Shown: one piece after another, positions 1 through 9,533 of the stretch
How positions within the stretch are numbered: the first letter of the stretch is position 1
Layout of the letters: each line of letters begins with the position of its first letter
From: Hydrogenophaga sp. PAMC20947
GTDB taxonomy: Bacteria > Pseudomonadota > Gammaproteobacteria > Burkholderiales > Burkholderiaceae_C
DNA length: 64,000 nt
Direction of reading: 5' to 3'
Assembly: GCF_004795855.1 (NCBI RefSeq)
Contig: NZ_CP039252.1
Location: forward strand, 2,046,001-2,110,000
The notes under the pieces: model-generated
What the model saw: the letters and a program-made list of their open reading frames with translations, nothing else
What the model was told of the DNA's origin: nothing
Database searches by the model: none
Translations under genes and position numbers: made by a program

Positions 1-299
1 AGCGTGTCGGGCCAGTGAGCGGACCTGAGCCGATCTGCCCCGCTCGGCGTGTCAACTGCCAACAGCAGTTGTTCGGGCGATTTCAACCGCAGCTTGGCCA
101 GCATGTCGGTGCTCAGGCGCTCCACATCGTTGACGGGGGCCGGGCCGGCCAGCCGCCGGACCTCATCGCACAGGCGCTCGTCCAGCCGTTGGCCCTCGAA
201 CGCCAGCACACTGGACCAGCTGAACAGCGCCACGCTGGTCAGCACCAGCGCCACGATCAAGGCCGTGACCATAAAAATGCGGACCCGGAAAGACGGCAT
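1..299 (-). CDS. sensor histidine kinase, N-terminal part (cut by window edge)
   Basis: The reading frame opens with ATG at 299, 8 bp behind the response regulator stop, and runs off the left edge with no stop, so only about 99 residues are visible. Residues 9-30 form a hydrophobic membrane segment (IFMVTALIVALVLTSVALF), followed by a polar region that should be the periplasmic sensor loop. No HAMP, DHp or ATPase domain is visible because they lie outside the window. The kinase call rests on the gene order (OmpR-type regulator followed directly by a membrane protein) and on this N-terminal architecture. The signal sensed cannot be told. Coupling with the regulator gene is inferred from the short spacing. 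Confidence 0.75.
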   Translation of the reverse strand, partial: MPSFRVRIFMVTALIVALVLTSVALFSWSSVLAFEGQRLDERLCDEVRRLAGPAPVNDVERLSTDMLAKLRLKSPEQLLLAVDTPSGADRLRSAHWPDT

Positions 300-307
300 G
301 ACCAGCC

Positions 308-994
308 TCACGGCATTGGCCTGAAACGGTAGCCGACGCCCCTGACGGACTCGATTGGCGAGGCGCTGCCCGTGCCAGTCTCAATGGACTCGATCTTCCT
401 GCGGATCCGCTGGACACAGGCATCCACCACATTCGTGGCCGGATCAAAATCGTAGCCCCACACGTGTTCAAGCATCTGTGTGCGCGTCAGCACGCGACCC
501 GCAGAGCGCATCAGCAACTCGATGAGGGCAAACTCGCGGCTGGTGAGCTCGATCGTCTGGCCATGGCCGGTGACCTGCCGCGCCATGCAGTCGAGCATGA
601 ACGGCCCGACCTGAACGGTGTTTTGCCGATCCCCGGACAGCCGCCGCAGCAGGGCCTGGATCCGGGCAGCCAGCTCCTCCACATAGAACGGTTTGGCCAG
701 GTAGTCATCGGCGCCCAGGTTGAGCCCTTCGATACGGTCACCCAGCTCGTTGCGCGCAGTCAGCAAGATCACCGGCGTGGAGACGCCCTCGGCGCGCAAT
801 CCCCGCAGCACCGACAGTCCATCGCGCCCGGGCAGCATCAAATCCAGCACGATCGCGTCATGTTGGCCAAGGCGGGCCAGCTCGAAGCCTGCGTTGCCAT
901 TGTCGCAGGCCGTCACGTCAAAGCCATGCTCCCTCAAGCCCGTACATACAAAATCTGCGATGCGTTGTTCGTCCTCAATGACCAAAATCTTCAT
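308..994 (-). CDS. OmpR/PhoB-family response regulator
   Basis: A 228-aa DNA-binding response regulator. The receiver domain (about 1-115) carries the acidic pocket EDE near residues 7-9, the phospho-acceptor Asp51 in VLDLMLPGRDG and the conserved Lys101 in YLAKPF. The winged-helix output domain (about 128-225) shows SREFALIELLM, LTRTQMLEHVWGYDFDP and the closing VRGVGYRFRP. The start was set at MKILVIEDE (994), because the seven residues upstream in the open frame are not part of the family. It precedes the histidine kinase fragment by 8 bp, so the two form a two-component operon. Target genes are unknown; the nearby copper genes are on the other strand behind a decayed stretch, so a link to copper is possible but not shown. 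Confidence 0.93.
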   Translation of the reverse strand: MKILVIEDEQRIADFVCTGLREHGFDVTACDNGNAGFELARLGQHDAIVLDLMLPGRDGLSVLRGLRAEGVSTPVILLTARNELGDRIEGLNLGADDYLAKPFYVEELAARIQALLRRLSGDRQNTVQVGPFMLDCMARQVTGHGQTIELTSREFALIELLMRSAGRVLTRTQMLEHVWGYDFDPATNVVDACVQRIRRKIESIETGTGSASPIESVRGVGYRFRPMP

Positions 995-1015
995 GTCCGT
1001 GTATCCGTGCTGCAC

Positions 1016-1679
1016 CTAGCGGCGGAGCGCCTAGGAAAAAGTTTCGGGCTGAACCCACAGGGAGGACGCAGGAGATGAAAGTACCAATTCACTTCAACCC
1101 ATCGAAGTGGTGTCGGGCAAACACTCTAGCATCGCATTTCCGAGACGGTTGATGTCCTGGTTCCAGGTTGCATGCGCAGCAGCGCGGATGGTGGTGCCGA
1201 AAACGTGGCTGGCATGACAGCCCGCTATTGACTTGTCTGGAGAACTTTTGTGAATCGCGTATCCGTCATATTCTCGATGGCCTGTGCACTTCTCATGGGC
1301 GGGCGCAGGTGCTGCCAACGATCAATCGAGCGTCAAAGATCTCGCGCGCCGCATGGGCGCCAGCCTTCTGCGGCGTGAATGAATGCGATCTCCCCACTGC
1401 CTATTCCTTGCGAGCCTCAGGCGAATCCGACCAGGAGCGGTTCTTGTGGATCAACGTGAGATCTGGATCGCCGAGAGGCCTGGCTATCGAATGCCCGGTT
1501 TCAAGAGGCAGACTGACCGACTGAGACTGGCCGGCACCACCAGTTTGCGGTCGTGCCAGGAAGCCGACGCCCGCAGTAAAGCCAGACCGAACGACCGCTC
1601 CCCCAGGTAACCGCCAACGCAAGTTGACCCACTGCAGCCGGCCACAGCAGCGATCCGAGTGACTGCATTGCGGGGCGGT
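1016..1679. other. about 660 bp without a recognisable gene
   Basis: Short open frames exist on both strands but none has a convincing ribosome binding site or a recognisable protein. Together with the broken regulator at 1680-1862 it reads as decaying sequence between a two-component operon and the copper module. Confidence 0.5.
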
Positions 1680-1862
1680 TCAACCTGCCATCCATGCTCG
1701 GGGCATCACGCCCAAAATGACACGATCGCAGCTACCGTCCTTTGCCTGGTGAAGCCCATCCCTCCCATTGTTGACGAGGTCTGCGACATACCCGGCCACG
1801 CCAAGGCCTTGCCGCAAGCAGCTGCCGGTCGTGGGTTCGTCTTCAGCGGTCAGTAACTTCAA
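1680..1862 (-). pseudogene. remnant of a CopR/CusR-type heavy-metal response regulator
   Basis: The translation from 1862 (LKLLTAEDEPTTGSCLRQGL and onwards) reads like the first 60 residues of a CopR/CusR/IrlR-type receiver domain, including the EDEP acidic pocket and a GRDGLHQA-type helix. It is broken in three ways: the family start ATG is now TTG, the phospho-acceptor Asp of the usual LDVMLP motif is Gly (ILGVMP), and the frame breaks at that motif, so that the MDG that should follow continues in a shifted frame and loses all similarity. No output domain can be found downstream. It lies next to a copper module, where a copRS pair would be normal, which suggests loss of the original local regulator. 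Confidence 0.65.
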
Positions 1863-1940
1863 GGCGCAATTCTTTGCGGCAGTGTGCCCTGTTTGGATGC
1901 TCCGGAATCGAAGATGACTGATATGTAATCCCGGCGTCAT

Positions 1941-2850
1941 GCGAATTGCTGGCGGTAAGGTCTACGCTAGGGCTGCTCACTTAACTTGTGCTCGCACAAG
2001 ACCTGATGCGAAGCCTCAAAAAAAAGGAAACGGGCACTTTGGACCGCAAAGTCCGCGCCCAATGCCTGGACCACCCCATGATCAAGACCGATGCATTCTC
2101 AGGTGTTTCGCTTAGGCGGATTCTCAGACCTGCGTCTGCTTGGAACCCAATCAAAAGGAGGGCGGCACTGATAGACAACTCAGGCCTCACCACCTGGAAC
2201 TTGGGCCTGGCAAAGCTTTCCAAAGCTGCCTCCTGCCGGCGATTGGCGTTGATCAACGAGCCGGCCTGCAAAGCGGGCAGCGGGCGCAAACCTCATCCCG
2301 ACCCTGACGCCCCAGCCTCGCGCCACGTAGGACGACACCTACCGCAACAGGTAGCCCTGTCCGATAGGCGCACCTGCTTGCTGAGCGCAAGCTTGAAGCA
2401 CACCGAAGGGGGCTGTGCATCGAAATCGACCACGAGTCCATGGCCCCAACGGATGCCGACATGAACACAATGTGCAAGAAGGTCCTCGCCGTCACGGCAG
2501 TACCGCGTGCCCTCTTGGCCCGTACCCAGATGACTTCTGACGAGCGCGCATGGTTCAAGGGTCGCGCCATTGAGGCAAAGCGAACGATCGACAACTTGCA
2601 GCGGTCCAAGGTCAACGACCGCGACACGTCGTCCGTGGTGCAGTACGTACGCAGCCACAACCTGCTGACGATCCCGGAGCACGCGCCCCGCGAGCTTGTC
2701 GTCGGCACATTCAGTCGGCCTGATTCCGCACCAAAGCACAGAGCCAGGCTCGGATCTACAGCCGACGCGCACTTGCACGAAGGCGCGTTTGGCAAGCGTC
2801 TCTCTCCCACTTTTCCTCTCACTTTTCCATTCAATGACCAGGAGCCCCAA
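1941..2850 (+). other. unassigned stretch with a long open frame leading into the Met-rich gene
   Basis: No known gene was recognised in these 0.9 kb. From 2461 a plus-strand frame is open and in phase with the Met-rich protein, with no stop between them; its translation contains a helical-looking stretch (MTSDERAWFKGRAIEAKR near 2530). It has no obvious family. The well-placed GGAG before the ATG at 2851 and the signal peptide that follows argue that the Met-rich protein starts at 2851 and not upstream. The earlier part may be a separate unknown gene or chance coding. Confidence 0.3.
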
Positions 2851-3315
2851 ATGAAATTCGTTCGTACCCTCTCGATACTCACCGCTGTTGCCGCCACCAC
2901 AATGGCCACCTCCGTCTGGGCCGCCAGCGACACGCAGCACGACAGCCATCACCCTGCCACGGCTCCGAGCACGCAAGTCGCGCAAGCTGCGCCCGCCACC
3001 CCGGGCATGGGTATGGGCATGAGCGGAATGGCCGAAATGCCGGAATACGTCACCCAGATGGGTTCGATGCAGACCATGCACGACAAGATGATGGCCGCCA
3101 AGACGCCAGAAGAGCGCAATGCCTTGATGACCGAACAAATGAAACTCATGCAAGCGGGCATGGGCTTGATGGGTCGCATGGGGCCCGGCGCTATGGCGGG
3201 TAAGCCCGGCGACATGGCCGCCCGCCAAGGCATGATGGAACAACGCATGGACATGATGCAGTCCATGATGCAGATGATGATGGACCGGATGCCACCAGCC
3301 CCGGCAATGAAGTGA
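2851..3315 (+). CDS. Met- and His-rich periplasmic protein, probable copper binder
   Basis: A 154-aa protein with a Sec signal peptide (MKFVRTLSILTAVAATTMAT, cleavage near SVWA-AS, about residue 24). The mature part begins with His-rich TQHDSHHPAT and then becomes very rich in methionine: MGMGMSGMAEM, and near the C terminus repeated MxxM and MM pairs (MDMMQSMMQMMMDRM). Such Met motifs are typical of periplasmic Cu(I)/Ag(I) binding proteins. GGAG lies about 7 bp before the ATG. The gene is followed after 10 bp by the DUF302 gene and is the first of a small-protein copper set. Function is inferred from composition and neighbours; there is no catalytic motif. The open frame upstream is in phase, so an N-terminally longer product cannot be fully excluded. 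Confidence 0.75.
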   Translation: MKFVRTLSILTAVAATTMATSVWAASDTQHDSHHPATAPSTQVAQAAPATPGMGMGMSGMAEMPEYVTQMGSMQTMHDKMMAAKTPEERNALMTEQMKLMQAGMGLMGRMGPGAMAGKPGDMAARQGMMEQRMDMMQSMMQMMMDRMPPAPAMK

Positions 3316-3325
3316 GGTGTACACC

Positions 3326-3784
3326 ATGAACACCACGACCAACCCAGCGCCAGCGCCGAACGCAGCAGCCTACGGCTTTCATTGTGCGATCGAGGGCAAA
3401 GACTTCCCAGCCGCTGTCGCCCGCGTCACCGAAGCGCTGAAGGCCGAGGGCTTTGGCGTGCTGACCGAAATCGACGTGCAGGCCACGATGAAGGCAAAGC
3501 TCGGCGTCGACGGTCTCCCTTACCTGATCCTCGGCGCCTGCAATCCGCCACTCGCGCACCGTGCGCTGGAGGCCGAGCCTGACATTGGCCTGCTACTGCC
3601 CTGCAACGTGGTCGTCCGGGCGAAGTCCGACGGCCAGTTGGTCGTTGGCTTCATGGATCCGGTGGCTGTCTTGCAGATGACCAGCAACGTCGAAGTGGCC
3701 AAGGTAGCTCATGAAGTCAAGGAACGCCTGCAACGCGTGAAGACGGTGTTGATGGTGCCGACTTCCACCCAGCACCAAGGCTGA
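3326..3784 (+). CDS. DUF302 family protein
   Basis: A 152-aa soluble protein without signal peptide that fits the DUF302 fold: a heme-binding-like alpha/beta domain with the core pattern ALKAEGFGVLTEIDVQATMK (about 35-55), LILGACNPPLAHRALE (about 68-84) and LLPCNVVVR (about 91-99). The cysteines in ILGACNP and LLPCNV are conserved in the family and could bind a metal, which is an inference. The start at 3326 is preceded by GAGGTG with 6-bp spacing; a GTG three codons upstream overlaps that signal and is less likely. It sits between the Met-rich protein and the SHOCT protein, an arrangement seen in proteobacterial copper and silver clusters. Exact role unknown. Confidence 0.85.
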   Translation: MNTTTNPAPAPNAAAYGFHCAIEGKDFPAAVARVTEALKAEGFGVLTEIDVQATMKAKLGVDGLPYLILGACNPPLAHRALEAEPDIGLLLPCNVVVRAKSDGQLVVGFMDPVAVLQMTSNVEVAKVAHEVKERLQRVKTVLMVPTSTQHQG

Positions 3785-3795
3785 AGGAGATGCAC

Positions 3796-4035
3796 ATGTT
3801 CTACGAAGGCGGCATGTTCATGGGCGGCTGGCACTGGCTCTGGTGGCTCTTTTGGGTGGTGCTGATTGCCGCGCTGTTTTTCTACGGATGGGGGCGGCCA
3901 AGCGCGCAGCGGCGACGCCTGCGGGACACGCCCCTGCAGACTCTGCAAAGGCGCCTGGCCAATGGCGAGATCACAACCGACGAGTACGAGAAGCGCAAGG
4001 CACTGCTCGAGCGCGACTCGACCCCAAAAGTTTGA
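3796..4035 (+). CDS. small membrane protein with C-terminal SHOCT domain
   Basis: A 79-aa protein with one membrane helix rich in tryptophan (WHWLWWLFWVVLIAALFFYGW, about 9-31) and a C-terminal SHOCT domain (about 47-75: TLQRRLANGEITTDEYEKRK). SHOCT is a short oligomerisation domain found at protein ends. The AAGGAG at 3784-3789 directly abuts an ATG at 3790, so the true start is the ATG at 3796, which has correct spacing. It follows the DUF302 gene by 11 bp and so belongs to the same transcript. Small SHOCT membrane proteins often accompany copper ATPases; whether this one acts in metal handling or envelope stress is not known. Confidence 0.85.
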   Translation: MFYEGGMFMGGWHWLWWLFWVVLIAALFFYGWGRPSAQRRRLRDTPLQTLQRRLANGEITTDEYEKRKALLERDSTPKV

Positions 4036-4052
4036 AATCGAAGCAAGGGGCC

Positions 4053-4084
4053 CTTGACATTCACAGCATGTCAAGGTTTATCTT
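4053..4084 (+). promoter_or_regulatory. MerR-family-type promoter/operator
   Basis: A perfect 8-bp inverted repeat CTTGACAT (4053-4060) and ATGTCAAG (4068-4075), 7 bp apart, lies between a -35 box TTGACA (4054-4059) and a -10 box TATCTT (4079-4084). The spacer is 19 bp. A dyad inside an over-long 19-20 bp spacer is the hallmark of promoters activated by MerR-family regulators such as CueR. Transcription would start near 4091 and reach the DUF2933 gene (4138) and the copper ATPase. No MerR-type gene is present in this window, so the regulator must be encoded elsewhere. Confidence 0.75.
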
Positions 4085-4137
4085 GTGTTCCATGGCACAA
4101 GCCAAACGCCCCGCCTGACGACCGACTACAAGATTTC

Positions 4138-4392
4138 ATGAACACCACGCACAACGACCACCACACCGGCACGCCCAGGACGACGGGCCTGAGCAGCCCA
4201 CTGAGAACCACGTTGCTGATGGTCGTTCTGGTCGGCGGATTTTTCCTGCTGCGTGAGCACTGGAACTTCGTCGCAGGCAACTGGATTTACCTGTTGCTGC
4301 TGGTCTGCCCGTTGATGCACTTTTTCCACGGTCATGATCGTCATGGTGACCATGTTGATCCGACCGCGCGACTCAGTTCCAAGAAGGAATAA
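4138..4392 (+). CDS. DUF2933 small membrane protein
   Basis: An 84-aa protein. After a His-rich start (THNDHHTG) come two closely packed hydrophobic segments (about 24-40 LRTTLLMVVLVGGFFLL and 48-61 NWIYLLLLVCPLMH), and then the metal-ligand-rich HFFHGHDRHGDHVD at about 62-75. The pattern LLLLVCPLMHFFHGH is typical of DUF2933, a family found with copper and silver resistance operons. The start at 4138 is the only ATG that leaves the family fold intact; the ribosome binding site is weak. It is the first gene behind the MerR-type promoter and ends 3 bp before the copper ATPase start, so the two are surely cotranscribed. Confidence 0.8.
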   Translation: MNTTHNDHHTGTPRTTGLSSPLRTTLLMVVLVGGFFLLREHWNFVAGNWIYLLLLVCPLMHFFHGHDRHGDHVDPTARLSSKKE

Positions 4393-4395
4393 ATC

Positions 4396-6783
<2,388 letters not shown>

Positions 6784-6807
6784 CCAGGGCGAAGGACAGC
6801 ACCACTC

Positions 6808-7350
6808 ATGGACATTCTTGCGCACACCTTGTGGGCCAGCGCTGGCGTGGCACTGTTGAGCAGGCGCGTGCCGATCAAGCCCGGCGCAGCGGCCGCAACC
6901 ATCGCACTCGCAGCATTGCCCGATGTATTTCAAATGCTACCTGTGCTGGGCTGGTGGATTTTCAGTTCGGGAACGTTTGATGCGGTCAACGCATTTGCCA
7001 TCGCCGTGCCTGGTCAAGAGCCGAGCATGCCGGCCATGGTCACCCTCATCTCACATCACACGCACTGCATGGCACACAGCGCGCTGGTCGCGGGAGCGGT
7101 GACATTGGTCGCCTGGCGGGTGCGGGCATGGCTGTTGCTCCCGCTGCTGGGGTGGTGGTCTCACATCATCATCGATGTGTTCACTCATTCAGCAGACTAC
7201 TACGCGTCACCCGTTCTTTATCCGCTCACCCAGCGCGGTTTCGATGGCATTGCGTGGAACACACCCTGGTTCATGATGCTGAACTACTCGGCGCTTGCCG
7301 TCGTTGCCCTCATCATTTTGAGCACCGCCAAACGAAAAACAGAACCGTAA
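6808..7350 (+). CDS. putative membrane-bound metal-dependent hydrolase (YdjM/DUF457-like)
   Basis: A 180-aa integral membrane protein with about four to five hydrophobic segments. It starts MDILAHTLWASAGVALL, and has a conserved ALPDVF motif (about 36-41), a His cluster ISHHTHCMAHS (about 81-91) and GWWSHIIIDVFTHS (about 115-128). This distribution of H and D residues at the ends of helices is typical of the YdjM/DUF457 family of membrane metal-dependent hydrolases. The gene follows the copper ATPase by 24 bp, so it is probably on the same transcript. The substrate is not known and a role in copper handling is only suggested by position. Confidence 0.65.
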   Translation: MDILAHTLWASAGVALLSRRVPIKPGAAAATIALAALPDVFQMLPVLGWWIFSSGTFDAVNAFAIAVPGQEPSMPAMVTLISHHTHCMAHSALVAGAVTLVAWRVRAWLLLPLLGWWSHIIIDVFTHSADYYASPVLYPLTQRGFDGIAWNTPWFMMLNYSALAVVALIILSTAKRKTEP

Positions 7351-7787
7351 TTGGCCAGTTGCCCAGACCCACCAAGATCTGACCGCATTCTTCTCAGGAG
7401 CCAACGCTGTTTGCTTTGCGCCATTCTTTGGCGCACAAGGATGTCAAATTGAAAGAAGCACAAGATACAACACGACCATTCGGACAACGCCTATAAGAAG
7501 GGCTCAATCACATACGGTGGTTCATTGGGGCGTGTTCCGCTACCGCCGCAAGGAAATCGGGGCGTCAGCTGCGGTATTGTTGATGGCGTTTGGATTCGAA
7601 CAGCGGTATCTGCCACGCTGGTTGTACTGGCGGCGGATTGATCAGAAGTCGAGGGGGAAGCGCAAGGCCATGACAAACCAGTGATCCGGATTCAACCTGT
7701 GGGGTTTCCATACACACCCGAAAGCAATGCTCACAACACTGCATGAATACCCCACACAAGACAAGTCATGCATATTTGGAGGTACCC
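7351..7787 (+). other. 437 bp gap with no recognised gene
   Basis: A plus-strand frame stays open from about 7396 to a stop at 7681-7683; its end reads as a basic, aromatic peptide (FEQRYLPRWLYWRR). No family was recognised and no ribosome binding site or start is convincing. It may be a gene remnant. The last 30 bp hold the strong GGAGGT of the following cytochrome. Confidence 0.3.
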
Positions 7788-8216
7788 ATGAAAGCATGGA
7801 AAAGGATTTTCGTAACCGCACTGGGCATGGCATTGCTCACAAGCGCTGGCTTCGCATGGTCTCAGCGCATCCGGGATTTGCCGGCTGCTTCACAGGGAAT
7901 AAAAATACCGGCGTTTTCGTCAATGGCCCTGGCAGGCCAACGCGCCTACGATGCCACTTGCGCGAAATGCCATGGGGCAAACGGCACGGGCACGGACAAA
8001 GGGCCTCCGTTCCTCGATCCCGTTTACAACCCGGGGCACCATGCCGACGAGGCGTTCATGCGCGCGGTGCGCAACGGCGTTCGCCAGCACCACTGGGGCT
8101 TCGGTGACATGCCGGCGCAGCCCACAGTCACAGAGAGTGAGATTCAACAGATTGTTCGGTATGTGCGTGAGTTGCAACAGGCCAACGGAATGGTGTTTGA
8201 GGCACACCGCATGTGA
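7788..8216 (+). CDS. monoheme class I cytochrome c, periplasmic
   Basis: A 142-aa exported cytochrome. Residues 1-25 form a signal peptide (KRIFVTALGMALLTSAGFAW). The heme site is CAKCH (58-62) and the likely distal ligand is Met108 in WGFGDMPAQP. GGAGGT at 7778-7783 fixes the start at 7788 and not at the ATG 45 bp upstream. The gene lies behind the copper ATPase region and converges with another cytochrome gene of similar type (8322-8795). It may carry electrons in the periplasm or take part in copper redox chemistry, but no partner oxidase is present nearby. The family assignment is secure, the physiological role is not. Confidence 0.88.
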   Translation: MKAWKRIFVTALGMALLTSAGFAWSQRIRDLPAASQGIKIPAFSSMALAGQRAYDATCAKCHGANGTGTDKGPPFLDPVYNPGHHADEAFMRAVRNGVRQHHWGFGDMPAQPTVTESEIQQIVRYVRELQQANGMVFEAHRM

Positions 8217-8321
8217 AAGTGCCTTGGTTGGTGAGCGCCTGGTGGACAGCAACCCGCCCAAAATACGGATCGACTGTCTCTCGTGTCAAAGCCGTCCCAG
8301 CCAAGCTTGCAGACGCGCGAT

Positions 8322-8795
8322 CTACCGATTCCCCTCGTTGACCAATTCATTGCTCTTGCGGATATCCGAGGGCCATTGCGCCTTGATCCACGACAATACG
8401 GCGACGATCTCTTCGTCATTCAGAACGCCAGAATAGATGGGCATCGTGGTCTGGTATGTCTCGTCGCCAATGACATGGGCGACCCCCAGTTTGGTGATCT
8501 GAAACAGGGTTTCATCGGAGTGATGCCATGTGTGACCGCTGGCATTGTGTGGCGGAGCAGGCAGGAAACCCCTTGAGTCCCGTGAACGCCATTCCGGTTG
8601 CCCTTCGAGATTCGATCCGTGGCACGACGCGCAATGCGACTGGTATATCCGTGCGCCGATTGCCACAGTTTTTCCGTCGTCCGGGTGCAATCGATAGGGG
8701 CGATCTTTGGTCCACTTTGGCACAAGAAAGATCAGACTGGTCACCGCTGCGATCGTCACGACAGCAAGCGCAAGCGCAAATTTGTGGATTTTCAT
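8322..8795 (-). CDS. monoheme class I cytochrome c, membrane-anchored or exported
   Basis: A 157-aa cytochrome on the opposite strand to its neighbour. An N-terminal hydrophobic helix (MKIHKFALALAVVTIAAVTS, 1-25) without a clear cleavage site may act as membrane anchor. The heme motif is CASCH (55-59) and the sixth ligand is probably Met118 in TTMPIYSG. The start is set at 8795; the 18 residues upstream in the open frame are polar and precede the hydrophobic helix, which argues against the longer form. The gene converges with the cytochrome at 7788-8216. The stretch upstream (8796-9071) contains no recognised gene and should hold its promoter. Electron partners are unknown. Confidence 0.85.
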   Translation of the reverse strand: MKIHKFALALAVVTIAAVTSLIFLVPKWTKDRPYRLHPDDGKTVAIGARIYQSHCASCHGSNLEGQPEWRSRDSRGFLPAPPHNASGHTWHHSDETLFQITKLGVAHVIGDETYQTTMPIYSGVLNDEEIVAVLSWIKAQWPSDIRKSNELVNEGNR

Positions 8796-9071
8796 GGCAT
8801 CTGTGGTGACCGACCCGCTGTTGATTCTCCAACCGTGGCGACCTGTCAAAACCAGCGTCCGGTGACAGCGGGTATGGGGTCAGATCATCCAGCTCGTGCA
8901 TGCGCCCGGATCGCTCTGGTGCGACGAAAAGCAACGAAAACGGGGCCCGACGACGACGTCCGCATTGCGGTCCATGAAGGGTCATTCAAACCGTCATCGT
9001 CTGCGCTTGCTTTGGCCGAGTGCCAACATCTTTGGCCTGCGATTGAGCACACACGCTCCTGAAATCATCCC

Positions 9072-9290
9072 CTATCCGCAAACCACATCCTCCGCATCCA
9101 GCGAAGGCGGTCGCATCAGGTCATCGTCGATGCCCATGACCGCGCTGGCCCGCTCGACCGCCCGCCACAATGGCGCCGGCATCTTCAGGATTTCTTCGGG
9201 CGAGTCGGCTCGCGCTATCCAGGCGCTGATTTGGTGATGCTGGTCGGCCGTCAGCAATGCCAGGTTCAGCATCTCGTCAATTATTTTCAT
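9072..9290 (-). CDS. hypothetical 72-aa protein
   Basis: A small acidic soluble protein (MKIIDEMLNLALLTADQHHQ at the start) predicted to be mostly helical, with no cysteine cluster, signal peptide or membrane segment. A loosely repeated pattern ISAWIARADSPEEILKMP suggests a compact helical domain. It has no recognised family. The ribosome binding site is weak. It is a stand-alone gene between the cytochrome and the ABC exporter; coding potential is supported by the amino-acid composition and by the lack of a better frame on either strand. Confidence 0.5.
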   Translation of the reverse strand: MKIIDEMLNLALLTADQHHQISAWIARADSPEEILKMPAPLWRAVERASAVMGIDDDLMRPPSLDAEDVVCG

Positions 9291-9533
9291 CGTGTTATCA
9301 GGTCAATTTTGGCACATGCGCCCCTGTGATCGCTTCACGAGGGAACAGTTCACATGCGGTCACAAGTGAACGCAAGGTTACGGCAGTTCCCGTCGAAAGC
9401 GAGGCGCAGCGTTCGATCAGGTCAAAGAATTTTGGGGGTGGAATAGGCGTCGACCGCCAAGCTGAACCCTGGGGAAGCGCTGCAAAACCCTCGCGACACA
9501 CAACCTTAAGGGAAAACCCGGCACACTTGGAGG

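Noticed and set aside
2293..3342. His-rich 349-codon minus-strand frame opposite the Met-rich gene
   Set aside because: The histidines are the antisense reading of ATG codons (CAT). The sense frame has signal peptide and ribosome binding site.
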